A DNA stretch of 13,754 nt, taken from Desulfobacteraceae bacterium. GTDB taxonomy: Bacteria; Desulfobacterota; Desulfobacteria; Desulfobacterales; JAUWMJ01. Position 1 is the stretch's first letter. Each line of letters opens with the position of its first letter. Position numbers and translations under genes: made by a program. Location: contig JAUWOH010000042.1 of NCBI GenBank assembly GCA_030612225.1, positions 1-13,754 of the forward strand, given 5' to 3'. This document shows, one piece after another, positions 5,087 through 13,188 of the stretch. The notes under the pieces were generated by a model. That model was not told the DNA's origin, did not search any database, and saw nothing but the letters and a program-made list of their open reading frames with translations.

Positions 5087-6247
5087 CTATCTTAAAAGTC
5101 TATAGTTCTTTTTGGCATATTTTCTCACTTTTCTGCTGGCGGCATTTTTATAAACCATTTGCAGTGTGTCTTTATACTGGCTCTGCTTCGAGCGACCAAG
5201 AACGTTACACATCCATGCCATTACCTCAGCATGGTTCCTGTCTCTTGTTCTTACCTCATATCCTTTTAAAAGCTCTTCTTCTGCAACCTGTAAAAGTTGA
5301 GAATTAGTCGGGAAAAATTTAACGGTGTATTGAGCCCCTTTTATTTTTTCTTTAGGGCTTGATGATTTCAACAGGGACATAATTTCAGAGAAAGTTGCCG
5401 CCGGTGCTCTTCTTCGGGAGCGACGATCTGATCGTGCGGTCCGCAAGGCTTTATCGACAGTTGCTCCCTGCTGTATGGGAGTTAAGGGGCCCAGGCTCTT
5501 GACCATCTGACCGAATTTGATAGCGCCGGGTGTTACTTCTTTAAGAATATCAGCCTTTGAAATCTTATCTCTTACCTTTGTTATGATTATTTTGCCTGTT
5601 TCAATAGTTTCGACATCCAGTATTTCTTTGGTTTTTGGGTGTCGTATGATTTGTCCCTCTTTATAAACTATAAACTCCATGCCTTCTTTCACGCCTGCTA
5701 TCCTGCCAAGATCGATTGAAACTCTCCACTTTCCGGTCTTTCTACTGACAATATAACCTTCCAGGGGAAAATTTTTAATTATTTTAGCAGACATTTGTAC
5801 AACCAGGTCCTGAAGCCTTGCAGCAGCAGAGCTCTTTACATTTTCAGCCGCAATAATCGAAGCGGTTTCTACATCAATGATCCTGGCATTGATTTCCAGA
5901 ATACTTTGAAGCTTTAGCACAGAACCTGAAATAATTATTTTAACACCAAGGAGTTTGCCTATCTTTGTTGCAGTAGTTTCATCAAGAATTCCGGACATCC
6001 CAAGTTTCTGCTCATTGAGAATTTTCTTTAGCAGCCCACGTTCAATAACATCGAACCTGCCATCCTTGACAAAGGCGGTAATAAACCACTCCGCTACAAT
6101 AGCTCCCATATCTTCGGTTTCAAATCCGGAACCTTTGAGGTCAAAGTCAAGGACAGCTATTTTTGTTCTTTTAAAGTCCGCATTTACTGCAAGCGGTATC
6201 GATATGAAAAAGGTAAGAACTATTAAAAAGGCAATATATCGTTTCAT
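5087..6247 (-). CDS. CsgG-domain periplasmic protein with C-terminal helical repeat region
   Basis: This 386-residue protein has a signal peptide with a probable cut after LAVNA (about residue 23). The CsgG/FlgO-like domain spans about 27-163: KIAVLDFDLKG, then AEWFITAFVKDGRFDVIERG, EQKLGMSGILDETTATKIGK, and LLGVKIIISGSV. This domain normally forms or assists outer-membrane secretion pores or envelope assemblies. A beta-rich segment (163-240, with GRIAGVKEGMEFIVYKEG) resembles the C-terminal domain of FlgT-type proteins. An Arg-rich linker (about 268-281) and a helical, HEAT-like end (285-386) follow. Unlike true CsgG it has no lipobox Cys, so a curli pore is unlikely. The ATG at 6247 is preferred over the in-frame GTG at 6253, which would sit on top of the GGAGAG ribosome site. 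A repeat element (6279-6499) lies 31 bases upstream. Confidence 0.82.
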   Translation of the reverse strand: MKRYIAFLIVLTFFISIPLAVNADFKRTKIAVLDFDLKGSGFETEDMGAIVAEWFITAFVKDGRFDVIERGLLKKILNEQKLGMSGILDETTATKIGKLLGVKIIISGSVLKLQSILEINARIIDVETASIIAAENVKSSAAARLQDLVVQMSAKIIKNFPLEGYIVSRKTGKWRVSIDLGRIAGVKEGMEFIVYKEGQIIRHPKTKEILDVETIETGKIIITKVRDKISKADILKEVTPGAIKFGQMVKSLGPLTPIQQGATVDKALRTARSDRRSRRRAPAATFSEIMSLLKSSSPKEKIKGAQYTVKFFPTNSQLLQVAEEELLKGYEVRTRDRNHAEVMAWMCNVLGRSKQSQYKDTLQMVYKNAASRKVRKYAKKNYRLLR

Positions 6248-6278
6248 TATCACTCTCCTTTTATTATTTTAAAGAAGC

Positions 6279-6499
6279 AGTTTCAAAATGTTCAATTTCG
6301 AAGTCTCCGCTTATCTGTTCAATATCAAGTCGAAGATCCCGGACTTTGAGCGGGAGAAGACGAAAATTTTAACCACAGGAATACATCGAGTATTTCGAGG
6401 ATAGCGCTACAGCTTCACTGTGTGCCAAAATTTGAGTCTGTTGACAAATCCCGCTCATCGGGGACGCAGATATCGGGCAAAAGGGGACGTTTTGAAATT
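6279..6499 (-). repeat. structured repeat element, copy 1 (upstream of the CsgG-like gene)
   Basis: Read on the minus strand, this 221-base element is nearly the same as 10408-10638 on the plus strand, with exact stretches of 33 and 52 bases. Its ends are imperfect inverted repeats, CGTTTTGAAATT (6488-6499) and AGTTTCAAAATG (6279-6290), 10 of 12 matched. TGAGCGGGA (6347-6355) and TCCCGCTCA (6449-6457) inside it can pair over 9 bp, closing a domain of about 90 bases. It encodes nothing conserved: relative to copy 2 it has a frame-changing indel. It is either a MITE-like element or a shared promoter/leader; its outer end lies 31 bases before the start codon. Confidence 0.7.
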
Positions 6500-6551
6500 G
6501 TCTCTGAATATTATAGGAAAAATAGTGCTAAATGTCAAGAAAGATACTGCG

Positions 6552-6580
6552 ATAAAATTTACACAAGGGTATAATTTTAT
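6552..6580. repeat. 8-bp inverted repeat between repeat copy 1 and the DctP gene
   Basis: ATAAAATT (6552-6559) and AATTTTAT (6573-6580) pair perfectly around a 13-base loop. Nothing else is recognised in the 147 bases between the repeat element and the end of the DctP-like gene. For minus-strand transcripts from the DctP side it could weakly terminate, but the context is not convincing. Confidence 0.35.
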
Positions 6581-6646
6581 AGCGTTAAAAAAGAGTGTTG
6601 GTAAATAGATCTGAAAGGTTACATTGTTAGAATAATCATGGTGAGC

Positions 6647-7423
6647 TTAAAATATAACGCGTACTACCTGTTGATCAGCCAGGGAAATCTTTTTAAATGC
6701 CTTTTTATCTATTGCAAGCAACCCGCAAATATACATAAGCGGGGTATTCGTTATATAGTTAACCTGGGTATACCATTGTAAAGCAATAGCCCCAATCGCT
6801 GAAGCAATCACTGTATTTATTAATCCTGTTTGCAGGGCTGTACGAACTTCTGCAAGAGGCAGAGGAATCGGTGTTGAACCCATTATCTTAAAGGTTGCCA
6901 GGCCCAATTCATCATTTTCCGGTATCCAGACTTTATTTTTCCGCACGTCATCGTTGTTTTTCACAGGCGTAGTCGACATCAAATAAGCAAAGCCGCCTTC
7001 AGCCAGTCCAAATATTACAAAGCCGCCTTGTCCCAGTCCGTCAATCATGAGCCTGTCCATGAGTTTTCTAACGTAATCGATTTCACCAAACGATTTAAAT
7101 ACCATGGGCAGGTTATAAACCAGCATATCGTGATAATATTTTGATAAACTCCCGGATGTCAGGATTCCTCCATGCAACTGGCCGATACGAATCTTTCGCA
7201 GGACTGCTTTATCGTCGCCCATAACACCGCCTGGGTAGAATTTAAAACGCACCCGGTTTTCTGTTTTTTCAGCTACCTCCTTTGCGCCCTGGCGCATTAG
7301 AATCATCCAGTTTGATCCATCAGGAGACAATGTGGCAATTTTGAGCACTAGGGCATGAGCCTGACTTGACAGCAGGAAAAAGAATACAAAAAAACTGCCA
7401 TTTTGCAAAGGTCTCTCATACAT
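6647..7423 (-). CDS. TRAP-type substrate-binding protein, DctP-like, C-terminally truncated
   Basis: This 258-residue protein has the DctP-family fold signature: LKIATLSPDGSNWM at 27-40, then KTENRVRFKFYPGGVMGDD, KIRIGQLHGGILTSGSLSKY, NLPMVF and AEVRTALQTGLINTV. DctP proteins capture a ligand in the periplasm and pass it to a DctQ/DctM permease. The segment that usually bears the carboxylate-binding Arg reads KVWIPEND here, which fits the TatP-type proteins thought to bind hydrophobic ligands. Full-length members run to about 330 residues; this one stops at LADQQVVRVIF, losing roughly the last 60-70 residues. The N-terminus is also odd: ATG-TAT-GAGAGACCTTTG begins with a sequence that recurs as a palindrome arm at 13614, and a convincing ribosome site is lacking. 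It lies 102 bases after tatT. Probably a decaying gene. Confidence 0.8.
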   Translation of the reverse strand: MYERPLQNGSFFVFFFLLSSQAHALVLKIATLSPDGSNWMILMRQGAKEVAEKTENRVRFKFYPGGVMGDDKAVLRKIRIGQLHGGILTSGSLSKYYHDMLVYNLPMVFKSFGEIDYVRKLMDRLMIDGLGQGGFVIFGLAEGGFAYLMSTTPVKNNDDVRKNKVWIPENDELGLATFKIMGSTPIPLPLAEVRTALQTGLINTVIASAIGAIALQWYTQVNYITNTPLMYICGLLAIDKKAFKKISLADQQVVRVIF

Positions 7424-7505
7424 GACATATCATTATCCTAACCCGGATAAGCCGGAAAATCATAAAAAACAACTGTCAACTGTAAAACGGGTGGTTTGAT
7501 GAAGA

Positions 7506-7517
7506 CCCTTCGAAGGG
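7506..7517. repeat. perfect 12-base palindrome between tatT and the DctP gene
   Basis: CCCTTCGAAGGG is fully self-complementary and sits 8 bases past the tatT stop (minus strand). It could be a protein-binding site or a short hairpin that separates expression of the two genes. Confidence 0.4.
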
Positions 7518-7525
7518 GGCTAAAA

Positions 7526-8458
7526 TCAAAAATAATTGTCAGCACTGTCAAGGAGGTCTTGCGCCTCTTGTTGGGCTAAAGTATTAATAAGAGCGTAGCC
7601 TGGTAAGTTGGGATCGGCTTTTAAGACTTCATGTAACAGCCTGTCATGCAGCTTTCTGTCAAACATCAGGCGGGCGTATTGCTTAGCGAAGGTTACCTTC
7701 ACCATCAGGTTCCTGCCACCTGAAATTTCGATGGCCTGCTCAAAATGCTTACGTCCTTCCTCAACACGACCTCCAAGTGCCGGCGGGAGCAATGTTGAAA
7801 ATACACCCAGATAAAAATGAGCACCGCCATCTTCGAACAACTCGTCTAACTCAACCACACGCTTCATAATTGCTTCAACACGCGAAAGTTCAGCAATAGC
7901 AATTAAACTGTCCTTGTGTGCCTGAATCCAGCCGGCCCAAGATTCTCCAAGAGTATATAATACCGGCACATCCTTAAGGTTCATTCCTGCTATGATATCT
8001 ACAAAGGGCTGATACCTGCTGCTGCGCATTGAACAGGCCTCAGGCCTGTGCTCGCAAACAGCGCGGAATGCGTAGCTTAATGCTTTATCGGTCAGTTTTT
8101 TTGCTCTTACCTTATCTTTAATAAAAACACTCGTATAAGCAGTATATAACTTTGCAGCCGAAGAAAGCAATGAAACATTTTCAGGGTCCCCCTGTATCAG
8201 GCCGTCAACCATTAAAAGGTAAGCAGGCCCTCCTGATTCAACTGTTGCCAGGTCATTATTATTAAGAATGGCTTCAGATAGATTGTTGACAAGATCGCCG
8301 GTAGCTTTTGAAACAATAAAAGAGCAGCCGGCAATAGCTAAGATACCCGGCAAAATTAATAATAGCTTTATAACGGTATGAAGGATTGCAAATCGTGTGC
8401 TGATATTGTTTTTTCCGTCAGGTATGCAATTTAATTTCAGTATAGTTTTTTTTAGCAT
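7526..8458 (-). CDS. tatT: TatT, TRAP-transporter-associated lipoprotein
   Basis: This 310-residue protein matches TatT, the TRAP-associated T component known from Treponema Tp0956 and common in Desulfobacterota. The N-terminal hydrophobic segment ends in a lipobox AIAG-C (Cys45), so it is probably a lipoprotein facing the periplasm. The mature part is helical with TPR-like units; family-like pieces are VESGGPAYLLMVDGLI, LLSSAAKLYTAYTS and GGAHFYLGVFSTLLPPALGG. TatT trimers bind three DctP-type proteins and are thought to hand over hydrophobic ligands. Its partner is the next gene on the same strand, here damaged. An AGAGG site lies 3 bases before the ATG. The kinase gene ends 56 bases upstream, suggesting one transcript of kinase, tatT and dctP. 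Confidence 0.9.
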   Translation of the reverse strand: MLKKTILKLNCIPDGKNNISTRFAILHTVIKLLLILPGILAIAGCSFIVSKATGDLVNNLSEAILNNNDLATVESGGPAYLLMVDGLIQGDPENVSLLSSAAKLYTAYTSVFIKDKVRAKKLTDKALSYAFRAVCEHRPEACSMRSSRYQPFVDIIAGMNLKDVPVLYTLGESWAGWIQAHKDSLIAIAELSRVEAIMKRVVELDELFEDGGAHFYLGVFSTLLPPALGGRVEEGRKHFEQAIEISGGRNLMVKVTFAKQYARLMFDRKLHDRLLHEVLKADPNLPGYALINTLAQQEAQDLLDSADNYF

Positions 8459-8514
8459 CTGCCTCTTACAATCTATCGTTTATCAAATGGAATCCTCACA
8501 TGGAATGGTGATCT

Positions 8515-10260
8515 TTAAAATGCTTTTTCTTTTTTACCACCTAGCATCTCTTTTAGCTTTATTGCCATTTTTGACATTGAAAACGGTTTTTGAATAAAGC
8601 CCTGAGCTTTTATTTTCATATCATCAGTGATGTCTTCAACCATATATCCGGTTGAAACAAGAACCTTTATGTTAGGTTGAAGTTCCTGAATCCTCTGACA
8701 CACCTTGTCACCCATAATATCAGGCAAACCGATATCAAGGATAGCCAGGTCAATATCTTCGCCGACTGTCTCAACAATGCTGATTGCATCCATACCGGTA
8801 TTCGCCGTTAAAACATTGTAGCCAAGATGTTCCAGGGCCAAACGGCTTACATCCAGGACTTCATCATCATCATCAATAACAAGTATTGTTCCTTCACCTT
8901 GTGCAATTTCAGCTGGTTCTTTTTTCTCTTTTAATACAACTTCTTCAGTGCTAGCAGCAACAGGCAAGTAAATACTTACGACAGCGCCTTTACCCGGTTC
9001 GGAATCAATTTCGATCCATCCGCCATGGTTAATAATGATGCCATATGATGCAGCCATGCCAAGTCCACGTCCCTGAAGCTTTGTGGAATAAAACGGTTCA
9101 AAAATTCTTTCCTTTGTTTCCCTGTCAAGACCTTTACCGTCATCCTCCACTGTAAGCTGGGCATACTGTCCGACTTTAAGACCGGGATGCTGCATGGCGT
9201 ATTTGTCATCAACATCTTTCTTTTGAACTGTAACCCGAATAGAACCCGATTCTTCTATAGCTTCTGATGCATTGCTCATAACAGCAAAAAAAACCATTTG
9301 TAATTGAGTTGCATCAGCTTTAATAACCGGAATATCCTTTTCTAAATTAATAACCACCTTTACTGATTGGTTCATGCTGTGCTTGATTAAAGGGAGTGTT
9401 TCTTCTACAAGCTCGCTTATTGATAACTGTCTTTCCTGGTATTTTCCCCCTCTTGCATAGGCCAGCAACTGACTGGTCAAACGGGTCATGCGGCGGGTTA
9501 AAGCGAATAAACGCTCACTATATTCCTTGATTTTATTATTATCCGCATATTCCATCTGCAGAAGTTCTGTATTGCCGGTTATCCCACTTAAAATGTTATT
9601 GAACTGATGAGCAATTCCGCCTGCTAAAGTACTGATTGCATCCATTTTTTTTGCCTGCTGGAGCTGTGTTTGAAGCTGCTTTTGCTTTGTAATATTAAGG
9701 GCTGTTATGATTGCACCCTTTGAAAAAGGCGCTATTCTTATATAAAGAAAATCACTATTATATTTATGTTCCGGGAACTCTTTGGATATATTAGACTTGA
9801 TGCACTCCATTAACTCATTGTACATACTATCATTGTGTTTTCCGGCATAGTCTTTGTACATTATATCCCCAATTTCAGGCATCCTGTCACCGGAATTAGC
9901 CTTTGCCAGGTTATACCCGGTCACCCGTGCATCATGATCTACGGTGACTGTTTCGATAGGATTATACTCAAATAAGGTGCGGTATCGTTCCTTTTCTTCC
10001 TCCAGAGATTTTTGGGCCTGCCTTAATTTGTTTATGGATGCCTGGGCATGGGAACCAAAAATTATGAAAAGGCAGAAAACAATAACTCGAATATAAATGT
10101 TGTATAAATCAGCTCCGATGAGTTCAGCAATAATATTATATTTATTGAAAAAGAATATATTCAGGATAGAATCAAGAATCCAGTAAGCTGCGGCTATAAA
10201 AATTGCGGCCGGCATCATCGAATCTAAAATTCTTTTGCGATTTATCTTTTCATTCTGCAC
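8515..10260 (-). CDS. membrane hybrid histidine kinase with PAS and C-terminal receiver
   Basis: This 581-residue protein has two N-terminal membrane helices (about 15-38 and 53-70), a short coiled coil, one PAS domain (about 91-195), and an HPK4-type kinase core. The phosphoacceptor His is H218 in AGGIAHQFNN, with Gln where Asp or Glu is commoner. The ATPase shows N330 (VMSNASEAI), DDGKGLD (373-379), FEPFYSTK and GRGLGMA. A receiver domain (457-572) has the acidic patch DDDD (463-466), phosphoacceptor D509 (AILDIGLPD), S536/T537 and K558 (IQKPF). Start is GTG at 10260, 9 bases after GGAGG. As first gene of the tatT-dctP group it may sense the transported ligand or a related signal; that link is inferred from order only. 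No DNA-binding output partner is in view. Confidence 0.92.
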   Translation of the reverse strand: MQNEKINRKRILDSMMPAAIFIAAAYWILDSILNIFFFNKYNIIAELIGADLYNIYIRVIVFCLFIIFGSHAQASINKLRQAQKSLEEEKERYRTLFEYNPIETVTVDHDARVTGYNLAKANSGDRMPEIGDIMYKDYAGKHNDSMYNELMECIKSNISKEFPEHKYNSDFLYIRIAPFSKGAIITALNITKQKQLQTQLQQAKKMDAISTLAGGIAHQFNNILSGITGNTELLQMEYADNNKIKEYSERLFALTRRMTRLTSQLLAYARGGKYQERQLSISELVEETLPLIKHSMNQSVKVVINLEKDIPVIKADATQLQMVFFAVMSNASEAIEESGSIRVTVQKKDVDDKYAMQHPGLKVGQYAQLTVEDDGKGLDRETKERIFEPFYSTKLQGRGLGMAASYGIIINHGGWIEIDSEPGKGAVVSIYLPVAASTEEVVLKEKKEPAEIAQGEGTILVIDDDDEVLDVSRLALEHLGYNVLTANTGMDAISIVETVGEDIDLAILDIGLPDIMGDKVCQRIQELQPNIKVLVSTGYMVEDITDDMKIKAQGFIQKPFSMSKMAIKLKEMLGGKKEKAF

Positions 10261-10346
10261 GTTATGTGTCCTCCACTTAATCGAACCAATTACTCAATTT
10301 TTTTAATCAATTGAAGTGTTTTGCAATTTCCTATATTTTCTATTGA

Positions 10347-10374
10347 GTCTTATTGTTTTATTGTATAATAAGAC
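10347..10374. promoter_or_regulatory. 8-bp inverted repeat with TATAAT between divergent kinase genes
   Basis: GTCTTATT (10347-10354) and AATAAGAC (10367-10374) pair perfectly around 12 bases. The right half holds TATAAT (10364-10369), with TTGAGT (10343-10348) 15 bases before it, a weak plus-strand promoter candidate that would transcribe repeat copy 2 and the second kinase. The region separates two divergent kinase genes, so a shared operator is plausible but unproven. Confidence 0.4.
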
Positions 10375-10407
10375 AGTACAATAAAAAAATTATTAATTCA
10401 AGGAGCC

Positions 10408-10638
10408 AATTTCAAAACGCCCCATTTTGTCCAATCTCTGCGTCCCCGATGAGCGGGATTTGTCAACAGGCTCAAATTTTGGCACGCAGTGAAGCTTTAG
10501 CGCTATCCTCGAAATACTACATGTATTCCTGTGGTTAATCCGCCTGAGGCGGATCGCCTTCTCCCGCTCAAAGTCCGGGATCTTCGACTTGATATTGAAC
10601 AGATAAGCGTAGATTTCGGGCTGAGACGTTTTGAAATT
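10408..10638 (+). repeat. structured repeat element, copy 2 (upstream of the second kinase)
   Basis: This 231-base element matches copy 1 (6279-6499) in inverted orientation. Its ends are a perfect 12-base inverted repeat, AATTTCAAAACG (10408-10419) and CGTTTTGAAATT (10627-10638). TGAGCGGGA (10450-10458) and TCCCGCTCA (10562-10570) can pair over 9 bp, as in copy 1. It differs from copy 1 by an inserted hairpin CCGCC-TGA-GGCGG (10540-10552). The element ends 36 bases before the proposed kinase start. An open frame in line with the kinase runs through its right half from 10531, but the frame is not kept in copy 1, so it is unlikely to be coding. Confidence 0.72.
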
Positions 10639-10674
10639 ACCTCCAAGCTTTGCGCTTTTTTCAGGGAAAAACAG

Positions 10675-13188
10675 TTGAGTCATAAAAATCAAAAACGGTT
10701 TTCCACATACCTGATAGCAACTTATGTTATTCTTGCTACAGTATCTGTCGTCGTTATGCTGGCAGCCCTGCATATATATTTCGGCACAAGAGTAGAATCT
10801 GAATTCCATAAAAAACTGCGCGCTCAACGAGGGCAAGTCGAAATTATTTTAAATAACCGGATTGCAGGTATAAAGGACATATTAAAAAACCTCAGCTTTG
10901 ACAATACAATCCGGGTTACGTTAATGCTTGGAGCCAAATCGCAGCTAAGGGAAAGGGTAACACAATTTTATCCGTTCCAAGACGGTGTTTATTATTTCGT
11001 GAAAAAGTTCGGGGGAAAAACATTCTTTCCGGATAAATATTCAGGAATATCTAAAAAGACAATCGATTTCGCTGCTGCTAAGTTGCCTGAAGGTAAAATT
11101 TTAAAAGATGGAAACAAACTACAATTAATCTGGTGGCTTTCTGCTCCTGTTATGCACCTGGAAAAACATATGGGAACCGTCTATGCCCTCTATGATATTA
11201 CACAAGACAAAAAATTAATAGAAAAAATACATAAAACAGTGGATGGCCATATCGCCATGGTCAACTCCGGTTGCCTTTTCCGTCTGAATTCGGAAGACAC
11301 CTTGCCTTTAGATTCGGTAGATCTAAACACTTCATTTGCAAAATCAGAGTTCATTTCTTTAGGCTCCAATGTCGTTTTATCTGAAATCAAAGGGTTTAAT
11401 AGTCTGTTTTTTCTATCATCTAAAGAAAGCCTTATAAGCGAAAAAAGAAGAGTTACATTTTTAATGGGATTGTTTTCGGTTTCTGTGCTGGCAGTTTCGC
11501 TTATAATGTCAATTTTTTTAAGCAAACAAATGGTGGAACCTTTAAGAGAAATGACGCGAAAGGCTATTTTGATCTCAAAGGGAAATAAAGAACTGCTTTT
11601 TGAAGATGACGACAAAAATTACTGGGAATTCAACCAATTATCTCAGGCATTTAATTTTATGCTCGCAAATCTGAAAGATGCGGAAGAACAATCCCGTTAT
11701 AAGGAGCTTTTGGAAAATGTAGATGATGCGGTTTATATTTTTGATCAAGAAGGGAATATTCTTGAAGCTAATGAAGCGGCTTATTCACAATTAGGATATA
11801 CACCCGATATGTTTTTTAACCTACACCTTTCCGCTATCATCCCTGAAAAAGACACTGAAATGATTATCAAACAGCTTGATAGCAAACCCAGGAGTGCAAG
11901 CCAGGACAAAATAACACTTGTAACCTGCCATTTTAGAACTGATGGAAGTTGCATTCCTGTTGAAATTAATTCCAGGCCAATTACATTCAGGGGGAAAAAG
12001 GTTATCCTGAATGTGGCAAGAAATATCAGCAAACGTATTGAAGCGGAAAATGCTCTTCGGGAAAGCGAAGAACGGTATCGATCTGTTGTGGAGAACTCCC
12101 ACGATGGGATTATGGTTATTGATGATAATTTTAAAATACTATATGCAAACAGTGTACTGCCCAGAATTTTGGGTTATTCCCTAAAAAAAATAGAGGGGAG
12201 TGATTTCAGAAAATATTTGACTGACAAAAATGCAATGTTGACTCCGGACCATTTGCTGGACCAGCAGCATAATGGGAAAATTGCTTCCTATAATGAATAC
12301 GATATTATTTGTAAAAACGGTGAAAAAAAATGCGTGAAAATCAGAGCTAATCGCTTTGAGGATTCAAACGGAAAAATTAAAACAGTAGCGCTGATCCTGG
12401 ATATTACTAAACAATTACGTATTGAGCAGGAAAAAAAGCAGCTGGAAGCCCAACTGATTCATGCCCAGAAAATGGAAGCCATTGGCACATTAGCCGGCGG
12501 TATAGCCCATGATTTTAATAATATTCTAATGGGTATCCAGGGTAGTATTTCTATAATGCGACTTTACATAAATGCTGATCAACCTCAATATAAGTATATC
12601 ACGGAAATTGAAAACAGTATTACAAGCGCAGGAAACTTTACAAAACAACTTCTCAGCTTTTCCAGGAAAGCAAAATATAAGCTCAAGTCAACATGTCTTA
12701 ATGATGTTATAGAAACGAGCTCCATAATGTTTATTCGCGCCAGGAAAGAGATAAAGCTGCACAAAAAACTTGCAAAAGATATCTGGGATGTAAAAGTTGA
12801 TAAAAACCAGATTGAGCAGGTTCTTATTAATCTCTATGTTAATGCATGGCATGCTATGCCAAAAGGTGGCAATCTTGACCTTCAAACAGAAAATGTCAGG
12901 CTAAATGACGATTTTTGTGAGCCGTTTAAAGTGCCTGGTGGAAATTATGTAAACATTTCTGTGACCGACACAGGTACCGGCATGGATCAGAAAATAATGA
13001 AAAGAATATTCGAACCCTTTTTTACAACAAAAGAAGCCGGAAAAGGCACAGGTCTTGGCCTCGCTTTAACCTACAGCATAATAACAAACCACAGAGGAAT
13101 CATTGAGGTGTCCAGTAAAAAAGGACAGGGCAGTACATTCAATATTTATCTGCCTGCATCATCAGGGGGTGCATTACCAGTTTGTTAA
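10675..13188 (+). CDS. membrane sensor histidine kinase with Cache-like sensor, HAMP and two PAS domains
   Basis: From the TTG at 10675 this is an 837-residue kinase. Order: membrane helix (about 10-36), extracytoplasmic sensor of about 225 residues that looks Cache-like, second helix (260-283), HAMP (283-337), PAS (341-452), PAS (466-582), HisKA with H612 in AGGIAHDFNN, and HATPase with N723 (YVNAWHAM), DTGTGMD (765-771), FEPFFTTK and GKGTGLGLAL. No receiver follows, so it must pass phosphate to a separate regulator not present here. No ATG precedes the first helix in the native-looking part. TTG with AGGGA (10663-10667) 7 bases upstream is chosen; the GTG at 10531 lies inside the repeat element and would add 48 residues of unlikely sequence. 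The exact start is uncertain, the domain call is not. Confidence 0.88.
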   Translation: MSHKNQKRFSTYLIATYVILATVSVVVMLAALHIYFGTRVESEFHKKLRAQRGQVEIILNNRIAGIKDILKNLSFDNTIRVTLMLGAKSQLRERVTQFYPFQDGVYYFVKKFGGKTFFPDKYSGISKKTIDFAAAKLPEGKILKDGNKLQLIWWLSAPVMHLEKHMGTVYALYDITQDKKLIEKIHKTVDGHIAMVNSGCLFRLNSEDTLPLDSVDLNTSFAKSEFISLGSNVVLSEIKGFNSLFFLSSKESLISEKRRVTFLMGLFSVSVLAVSLIMSIFLSKQMVEPLREMTRKAILISKGNKELLFEDDDKNYWEFNQLSQAFNFMLANLKDAEEQSRYKELLENVDDAVYIFDQEGNILEANEAAYSQLGYTPDMFFNLHLSAIIPEKDTEMIIKQLDSKPRSASQDKITLVTCHFRTDGSCIPVEINSRPITFRGKKVILNVARNISKRIEAENALRESEERYRSVVENSHDGIMVIDDNFKILYANSVLPRILGYSLKKIEGSDFRKYLTDKNAMLTPDHLLDQQHNGKIASYNEYDIICKNGEKKCVKIRANRFEDSNGKIKTVALILDITKQLRIEQEKKQLEAQLIHAQKMEAIGTLAGGIAHDFNNILMGIQGSISIMRLYINADQPQYKYITEIENSITSAGNFTKQLLSFSRKAKYKLKSTCLNDVIETSSIMFIRARKEIKLHKKLAKDIWDVKVDKNQIEQVLINLYVNAWHAMPKGGNLDLQTENVRLNDDFCEPFKVPGGNYVNISVTDTGTGMDQKIMKRIFEPFFTTKEAGKGTGLGLALTYSIITNHRGIIEVSSKKGQGSTFNIYLPASSGGALPVC

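Noticed and set aside
6420..6608. Plus-strand ORF of 62 codons in and after repeat copy 1
   Set aside because: It starts inside the repeat element, has no ribosome site and no recognisable sequence.
10393..10836. Minus-strand ORF of 147 codons across repeat copy 2
   Set aside because: It crosses the non-coding repeat and the kinase start region, and the frame is not preserved in repeat copy 1.
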